From the NCBI GenBank assembly GCA_009733575.1, contig ML769732.1:1-64000 (forward strand): a stretch of 64,000 nucleotides of DNA, given 5' to 3'. Positions within the stretch are counted from its first letter, which is position 1. The number at the start of each line of letters is the position of its first letter. Source of the stretch: Gymnopus androsaceus JB14. Taxonomy: Eukaryota > Basidiomycota > Agaricomycetes > Agaricales > Omphalotaceae. A program made the translations under genes and the position numbers. Below the pieces are notes generated by a model that was given only the letters and a program-made list of their open reading frames with translations, ran no database searches and was not told where the DNA came from. Positions 57,877-64,000 of this stretch are shown here, piece after piece.

Positions 57877-59424
57877 TTGAAAGTATTAACAGGACACAGT
57901 AGCTATATAATGGCAGTGGCTATCTCAGCAGATGGCAGAAGAGTAGTGTCAGGGTCAGCTGACAAGACAGTGTGGGTGTGGGACACACAGACTGGAGAGC
58001 AAATTGTGAAGCCAATGGAAGGACACACTGAATGTGTAACATCAGTGGCCATCTCAGCAGATGGCACAAGAGCAGTGTCAGGGTCACATGATAAGACAGT
58101 GCGGGTGTGGGACACACAGACTGGAGAGCAAATTAGGAAGGCAATGGAGGGGCACATTGACTGGGTGACATCAGTGGCTATCTCAGCAGATGGCACAAGA
58201 GCAGTGTCAGGTTCACATGATAAGAGAGTGCGGGTGTGGGACACACAGACTGGAGAGCAAATTGGGAAACCAATGGAGGGGCACACTCACTATGTAACAT
58301 CAGTGGCTATCTCAGCAGATGGCACAAGAGCAGTGTCAGGGTCACATGATAAGAGAGTGCGGGTGTGGGACACACAATCTGGAGAGCAAATTGGGAAGCC
58401 AATGGAGGGGCACACTCGACCTGTAGCATCAGTGGCTATCTCAGCAGATGGCACAAGAGCAGTGTCAGGGTCAGATGATCAGATAGTGCAGGTGTGGGAC
58501 ACACAGCCTGGAGAGCAAATTGGGAAGGCAATGGAGGGGCACACTGATATTGTAACCTCAGTGGCTATCTCAGCAGATGGCACAAGAGTAGTGTCAGTGT
58601 CAGATGATAAGATAGTGCGAGTGTGGGACACAAAGACTGGAGAGCAAATTGTGAAGCTAATAGAGGGGCACACTGACAATGTAGCATCAGTGGCTATCTC
58701 AGCAGATGGCACAAGAGCAGTGTCAGGGTCACATGATAAGACAGTGTGGGTGTGGGACACACAGACTGGAGAGCAAATTAGGAAGGCAATGGAGGGGCAC
58801 ATTGACTGGGTGACATCAGTAGCTATCTCAGCAGATGGCACAAGAGCAGTGTCAGGTTCACATGATAAGACAGTGCGGGTGTGGGACACACAGACTGGAG
58901 AGCAAATTGGGAAGGCAATGGAGGGGCACACTGACCATGTAACATCAGTGGCTATCTCAGCAGATGGCACAAGAGCAGTGTCAGGTTCACGTGATAAGAC
59001 AGTGCAGATGTGGGACACACAGACTGGAGAGCAAATTGGGAAGCCAATGGAGCAATACATGTGTGGTGTAATATCAGTGGCTATCTCAGCAGATGGCACA
59101 AGAGCAGTGTCAGGGTCATATAATCTGACAGTGTATGTGTGGGACACACAGACTGGAGAGCCAATTGGGAAGCCAATGAATGGGCACACTCACTATGTAA
59201 CATCAGTGGCTATCTCAGCAGATGGCACAAGAGCAGTGTCAGGGTCATATGATAAGACAGTACGGATGTGGGACACACAGACTGGAAAGCAAATTGGGGA
59301 GACAATGGAGGACCACTCTTATTATGTAACATCAGTGGCTATCTCAGCAGATGGCACAAGAGCAGTGTCGGGGTCATATGATCACACAGTGCGGGTGTGG
59401 GATACACAGACTAGAGATAATTCT
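57877..59424 (+). repeat. Twelve-unit WD40 array of the NLR
   Basis: Twelve units of 43 residues (129 bases), each of the form GHxxxVxSVAISADGTRAVS then GSxDKxVxVWDTQTGEQI. Units are nearly identical outside a few positions: the three residues after GH, the one before SVA, and those around DK and before VW. Units 3 and 8 share GHIDWVTSV and most of their bases; units 4 and 11 share GHTHYVTSV. The pattern suggests unit exchange within the array combined with variation at predicted surface sites. Confidence 0.92.
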
Positions 59425-59712
59425 ACTTTGTGGAGCATTCATCCTGGTGGTTGGATCAAACATGGATCAGATCTTCTCATGTGGATCCCATCCAATTGCC
59501 GCTCCACTTTGTGGGGGCCACATAATCTAGCAGTGATGGCTCAAAAATCAACAAAAATCAACATCAGTAATGCAGTGCTTGGAGAAAAGTGGGCTGAAGG
59601 ATTGGTAGACTACTTTCAGGAGACTTGACAGTCATTCCATTACATGTTCCTGTATGTCAAAACTGGACTTGGTAAGCCTTGCCTGAGAATTCCTATTTCT
59701 GTGTAGTAAGTA

Positions 59713-59851
59713 CATCAGCAAAACCTGTATTTTCGCTGGAGAAAACCCATTCATTTGGGACATCTCTGGAGAAAATTGACAGTTTTTTTGACAGCTGTCA
59801 AGCTCCAGAGATCTCTAGAGACCTCCAGCAAAAATACAGGTTTTGCTGATG
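59713..59851. mobile_element. Foldback element F2, short relative of F1
   Basis: 139 bases beginning CATCAGCAAAACCTGTATTT and ending with the inverse, AAATACAGGTTTTGCTGATG. The centre TTTTTGACAGCTGTCAA is shared with F1 at 42.3 kb. TA lies on each side (59711-59712, 59852-59853), which would suit a Tc1/mariner-type mobiliser. It sits about 85 bases after the NLR stop codon. Confidence 0.85.
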
Positions 59852-60679
59852 TATACCTTTATCCTCTTCCCTGTTACTTACCTACTTTTCATCACACAAA
59901 TTAAACATATCTTTTGAGATCTTATCAGGCTTGTTAACCTTTCTGTTCCTAACAAGTGGTGAAATTGCCTTATGTCCTGGTCAGTGGTCATTTTCCTGAA
60001 CAATTAGAAGGTTTTGTAAAATGAAAAGATTTTGATAAATCATGGTGTATCTGACTAATGGAAATATAACTTGCAGAGGCCTGACAAGGCTATATGTATG
60101 TTTCAAATTGAGTTCAGACAAATGAGATGCACAAGCCATAAATCAAAATGTTTTGAACAAATGACATATCGTTGGATGGAATTGTCGGAAATATACTTGG
60201 ACATACCGACACAACAGCAATCGGTCCGTGAGCGTGTATCGCGCCGCCTTGATCTCTGATGCACTGAGCAGATAAGGACAGCCTGGATAAATTTCCTATC
60301 ATCCAGTTTGGTGTATAATCTACTTGTATGTATGATGTACCTCACCTGTTTATCCCTCCTACATCCCAAATGTCACTGAGGGGCAGGGCAGTTAGAATGA
60401 AGCCTCTTTCTACAATGTTTCCGGGTAATGTCATTACGGTACTGGATTTTGGGTTGGTACCTGTGAGCAGAGCTGTAAAACGTAAAGATTGGTGTTGAGC
60501 TATCGCAGGCTGCCGGTGAATTCCCTTCCTCTGTACGAGTAACCCACAATTCTCAAGATGGCTAGTACTTATCCTTCTGTTCTCCGATGCCACTAGACAT
60601 CGCTTCATGTCCTTTGTTGACCTGGAAGTTGCTCAACGGCAGAGTGGTCGATGAATAACGCCTCACGTTGCTCATTGTG
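59852..60679. other. Intergenic, nothing recognised
   Basis: AT-rich 3' flank of the NLR and short frames without domains. Confidence 0.45.
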
Positions 60680-63345
60680 TCATCTTGGAAATAAAACTAT
60701 TTGAGAAATCTACATGACAGTAGCGCAGCAGGTGTAATAGCAAATTTAAACATCGATAGCGGACCATTGTGTTAGTCTCGTTGTCTATGGATCTCATCCA
60801 GATCAGGCTTTTCCTACGGCCGAAAACTCTGAATTGGCATGAACCGTATCGGATGCTGCCAATTGGATGAGACCGTCGTCGATGGTCATGGTAAGCGAGA
60901 CTATCATAGCAATGCATAAGAATAAACTCCTCATTATCGTGTGTATACGATCTCTGTATAACCTCTCCCATCATACATAAGTTATGCGCTGTACACTTTA
61001 CATAGCTGGCAGGATTTGCGTCCAGATCAATCCGGAGTCGTCGACAAGAACAGTCTGAATGAGTTCTGAACCCAAATTCAATGCTTGGATTACTAGAATA
61101 AATCAAATTGGATTGAGGCGTTTTTATATCCGAGTCATTAAAATTACCAGTTATGTACTAATTGAAGTATCGTATCGCTAGATAGTCATAAGGTCAAGTC
61201 CGACACCAAATATCCCCACTAGAAGTACATAAGTAGCATCGAAAAACAGTCCAGAGATGAAAGCAAAGTCCAGAGTCCGAATGATCCAGAATCCATACCA
61301 TCATCAAGTGTCCTTCACGCTCCCAACGCCATCGTCGAGAGCCATATCGCAAACAACGTCGATGATACTACCCAAAACAAGGATTTAGGTCCCACTTGTG
61401 CTGCCGCGTTAGAATGGGCTGCACTATTGCCTCCAGAGCTTGACGTTGTCGACGGCGGCGCTACCGTAGCGGTAGCCGTGAACGTAGAGGTCGCCTCTGA
61501 CGTGGTAGCATTGGCGTCTGCAGAAGCAATGTACGTCCGGATATAAGAGATGTCCCAGTATGCTTCATTGTATATTGGGTTACCGGTGCCGATAACGTTA
61601 TTGATCTGGATGAGGAGCAGAAACAGGAATGAGAGAAGAAGGAAGGGCTTCGCAAGGGAAGACTCACGCATTGGCCTGAACATCCCGTCGAGTTGTATAT
61701 GGATGGTACGCCAGCCCTATAAGGATGCATTTCAGTATCGTGCAGTAGGAGAAATAACGAGCAAGCTTACCAGACGCCACAAAGAGTGATATCAATGACC
61801 AGGTTCTGAGGTTGGAAGTATTCCGAAATGTTACATGCACTCGAAACATAAGCAGCGGTAGGTGTGCCCCAGTCAGATAGATCCATGTTTGAAGAGGTAG
61901 TAGCGTTGGATATCGATGCGGGAATATTCGAGCGCTGTATAGAGTCGTAAATTAGTTTGGAGACAAAGGATTAAAGAAGAGGCGTACTCACCGGCCAGAA
62001 CCACATGAAGATTCCGCTCACATCCAACTGTGTCGCGACTACACCTCCTCCAGCCTCTGCGAATCCACTTCCAAAGCTATTCGGCTTGGTCTCTTGGACA
62101 ACACATCCCTGACCAGTCGAGCAGTCGTTTTCCGTAATGATACCGGTCTGTACTGTGTTGGAGGCGAGGAAACATCCCGGAGTGGTATGGAGAGCGTATT
62201 GGTTGGAAGCAAGGTTGTTGATTGCCTCAATGATATCTATTTCGCCAGAATTGGGCCACGGGATGTTAGTTCCGAGCATCCAGAACGATGGCCAGACCTA
62301 TCAAGGGAGATCGATGAGCAAGAACTTGAAACAAAAGGCCATGATAGACGCACGGAACAGCCGTATGGGATATGGGAGACGTCAATGGTAATCAGACTAC
62401 CGATTGGGTAGGCATCCTTGCTAGTAATTTTGACCTGGGATATGTCTTTTAAATGAGTTTCGACAATGAACAGAAGCGAAATGAACCTCGCACAGAATTC
62501 CTGTTCACTACGGGCGCAGAAGGAATATTCGTCGTATTATCCACTCGAATTATCGCATGGCCAGAGTTTGGATCGACATAGGTCAAGCTCTTGAGAAAGG
62601 CCAGTACTTTGGTCGACATATGTTACATTTCCTTATAGTGACTCCATTAGCATTTAGTGTACGCCACGAAATGAAAAGGCTCATACCCCAGGTTGTATTA
62701 TCGACATTATCATAATAATCCCATAAAGAAAAGAAATTTGGGCCAGAATATTCGCGTACTGGAACGTATATGGCCAGTGAAAACCAGGAGACTTGGGCCA
62801 GCAACAGCACGCAAGCCAAAAGGCTGGCTGGAGCCATGGTTGAAACAGAAACGAGTGAGGGCCACCAACAGCCAGAACACGGGGCTTTTAAGCCACGATA
62901 GCTATGCCATTCAATAGATTGGAGAATGATAGTCGCCGTAAAAGCACTTATGATTCGTCCGCTGCTCTGATTTTGAAGCAAGAAAAACACCGTAGGATCA
63001 TAGAGACTGTCAGAACAGCCGTTTGTCCAGTAAAAAGGCGATTGAAAGAGAATTAAAAAAGGACTAGTCGTGGTTGAGCGGAGAAAGGACGGAGAAGCGG
63101 CTGCAACCGGCGGCAACTAGATAACAAGCCGAACGGGCCGACGGTAAAAAATAAGATTTTCAGAGGTCTCGAGTCTACTGCTAAGTATGAGATGATATAT
63201 CAGATGAATTCAAAGGCGTCGTGTTGGGTGAATGACGTTGGCTGCGTTGAAGATGAGCTTGTGGCTCTAGTGGCAAGGAGGTAGAGGAGGCATGCACGTT
63301 GGTCTGTCGAACTGGCATCGGTATCACGGCCAGTGCCTGATGATG
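60680..63345 (+). repeat. Segmental duplication, copy B
   Basis: Counterpart of 48540-51400 in the same orientation, about 12 kb downstream, with the NLR and one R1 copy between. It retains the ~213 bases missing in copy A and lacks copy A's inverted-repeat element, so at these two sites it shows the ancestral state. Confidence 0.85.
61315..62837 (-). CDS. GH16 beta-glucanase-like, GPI-type tail, possible frameshift
   Basis: GH16 enzymes cleave beta-1,3 or mixed beta-1,3/1,4-glucans of cell walls. The start at 62835-62837 gives a signal peptide MAPASLLACVLLLAQVSWFS, then FSLWDYYDNVDNTTWG. Introns with GTATGA..ATAAG, GTGCGT..GATAG, GTGAGT..ACAG and GTAAGC..TATAG borders join NVTYVDQSTGLSQ, GHAIIRVDNTTNIPSAP, VWPSFWMLGTNIPWPNS, GEIDIIEAINNLASNQYALH, TTPGCFLASN, FMWFWP, NLVIDITLCGVW and VPSIYNSTGCSGQC. 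The last exon has a Thr/Ser-rich linker and a hydrophobic end (LFWVVSSTLFAIWLSTMALG), like a GPI signal. The catalytic motif EIDIIE is complete. One extra base in TCTCAAGAGCTTG (about 62590), relative to copy A, breaks the frame after GLSQ. Either it is a recent pseudogene or a sequence error. Confidence 0.85.
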
Positions 63346-64000
63346 TCGATCTCGACACCTCGAGGCTGATTTTGTATTAGGAGGGACGAGGAGTGCGGAG
63401 TTTCGGAGAGACCTCCTGCTGGATATGTGTATCACAGGCCCTTAGCGCTGATCAGAGATCTCCGATAGGGACTCCGAAACGAATGCTTCCGGAGTATAAG
63501 AACGTAGGGAAGCCCGGAAGAGGGATGAGGATATAGAGGCGGGGATGGGAAGCGCAAGAGGTCAAATGAATGGCATGGGCGGAGCAGGAGGAGGGGAGGA
63601 AGCGAAGAAAAGAAAAGGTAGAGTTAAGAAAACTGACTTATGAGGGAGGAATCCCTAAATAGACCATCATAGTTGTGCAGTAATCATTAGGGCCGTTTTT
63701 CTGAGGCCCGACATAGCAGGGAGAAGCGAGGGGCTCAAAGTCAGTCAATTCGTTCAGTTTATTCTCGATCCGAGTTCACTATGCAAGTACAGTGGAATTG
63801 ACCTCGGATCGGAGTTGAGTGGCCGAAAGGAAGTTTGTGCATCATCTCGAATGCATTAAACAGTAAGTACTTTGTAAGAGACAGACAAGCAAGTTGGATG
63901 GTAAATAAAAACTTTGAAGTCCAAATTGTAATGAATAACGGTTATGAGAAATAAAATGTCTATGAAATAAAATGCGCATCGAACCCAGAGTCACCAATGA
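63346..64000. other. Right-edge region, nothing recognised
   Basis: Past the duplication end. Purine-rich then AT-rich sequence with no gene or element ends that I can support. Confidence 0.45.

Larger units (their letters stand above)
53217..59628 (+). pseudogene. C2-NACHT-WD40 NOD-like receptor, split by two solo LTRs
   Basis: Fungal NLRs of this layout are STAND ATPases thought to sense non-self and trigger incompatibility or defence. A C2 domain starts MEINLPQLAL and continues PNLFVKVTVNDKTEETKPKK, ELSPQWNETLTF, VKIHIQLVHKSSYHNNKIVG. A linker follows: LVNQSVDIGAEALKEI, HQCKTDQNVINLVIKLKEAI, QTVECCVFIKEYTGHGFF. The NACHT domain is in one long exon (about 56107-57660): Walker A GVAGCGKSTVATT, Walker B FIVVIDSLDEFG, sensor RVLVTARE. 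An in-phase intron leads to the WD40 exon ending at 59628. A GC-AG intron lies at about 55126-55275. Lesions: TAA at 53319-53321, a 1117-base LTR at the first C2 intron donor, and a 363-base LTR in a coding exon. NACHT and WD40 exons are open and could still be expressed as a shorter protein. Confidence 0.88.

Noticed and set aside
57903..59189. Long open frames on the minus strand opposite the WD40 array (MCPSIGFPICSP repeats)
   Set aside because: They mirror the 129-base WD40 units; openness comes from repetition, not coding.
60071..61106. Frames between the NLR and GH16 copy B as small genes
   Set aside because: No recognisable domain; the later part is inside the duplication and is not conserved as protein in copy A.

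Overview
The window looks like a transposon-rich stretch of a Basidiomycota (Agaricomycetes) nuclear genome. The evidence is genes cut by many short GT-AG introns, Plavaka and KDZ transposases, a DUF6698 protein, and a C2-NACHT-WD40 NOD-like receptor typical of mushroom-forming fungi. The species cannot be named from sequence alone.

Layout. 1-5.8 kb: a decayed Plavaka transposase (minus) divergent from a DUF6698 gene (plus). 6.6-7.9 kb: first copy of an unnamed dispersed repeat. 8.6-10.6 kb: the C-terminal CHAT protease-like domain of a lost gene, abutted by an LTR-retrotransposon gag fragment. 10.8-15.6 kb: an uncharacterised gene relic between two long inverted repeats. 15.7-17.3 kb: a single-pass membrane protein gene. 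18.3-19.2 kb: TPR fragments of a TPR-CHAT-type protein. 21.4-22.0 kb: a foldback element. 22.8-27.3 kb: a MULE DNA transposon with terminal inverted repeats (TIRs) and a second gene. 27.6-29.3 kb: second copy of the dispersed repeat. 29.8-32.2 kb: an MFS permease. 33.2-38.7 kb: a KDZ transposon with two convergent genes. 39.3-40.6 kb: a small non-autonomous LTR element. 42.3-43.1 kb: a foldback element with a hAT-type MITE nested in one arm. 43.5-48.2 kb is the most gene-like part: class II DAHP synthase (shikimate pathway), a small secreted protein and a Ser/Ala-rich wall-type protein. 48.5-51.4 and 60.7-63.3 kb: a segmental duplication carrying two GH16 glucanase copies, one clearly dead. 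51.5-52.7 kb: third copy of the dispersed repeat. 53.2-59.6 kb: the NOD-like receptor, hit by two solo LTRs but keeping intact NACHT and WD40 exons.

How it fits together. Ordinary genes (MFS, DAHP synthase, secreted proteins) sit as islands among mobile elements. Possible self/non-self recognition genes (the NLR, the CHAT and TPR pieces) lie in the most rearranged parts and are broken. Several elements carry single nonsense changes consistent with C-to-T mutation, as expected for methylated, silenced repeats. The most interesting locus is the NLR: twelve nearly identical 43-residue WD40 repeats that differ mainly at predicted surface positions, downstream of two precise LTR insertions, one of them exactly on a splice donor.
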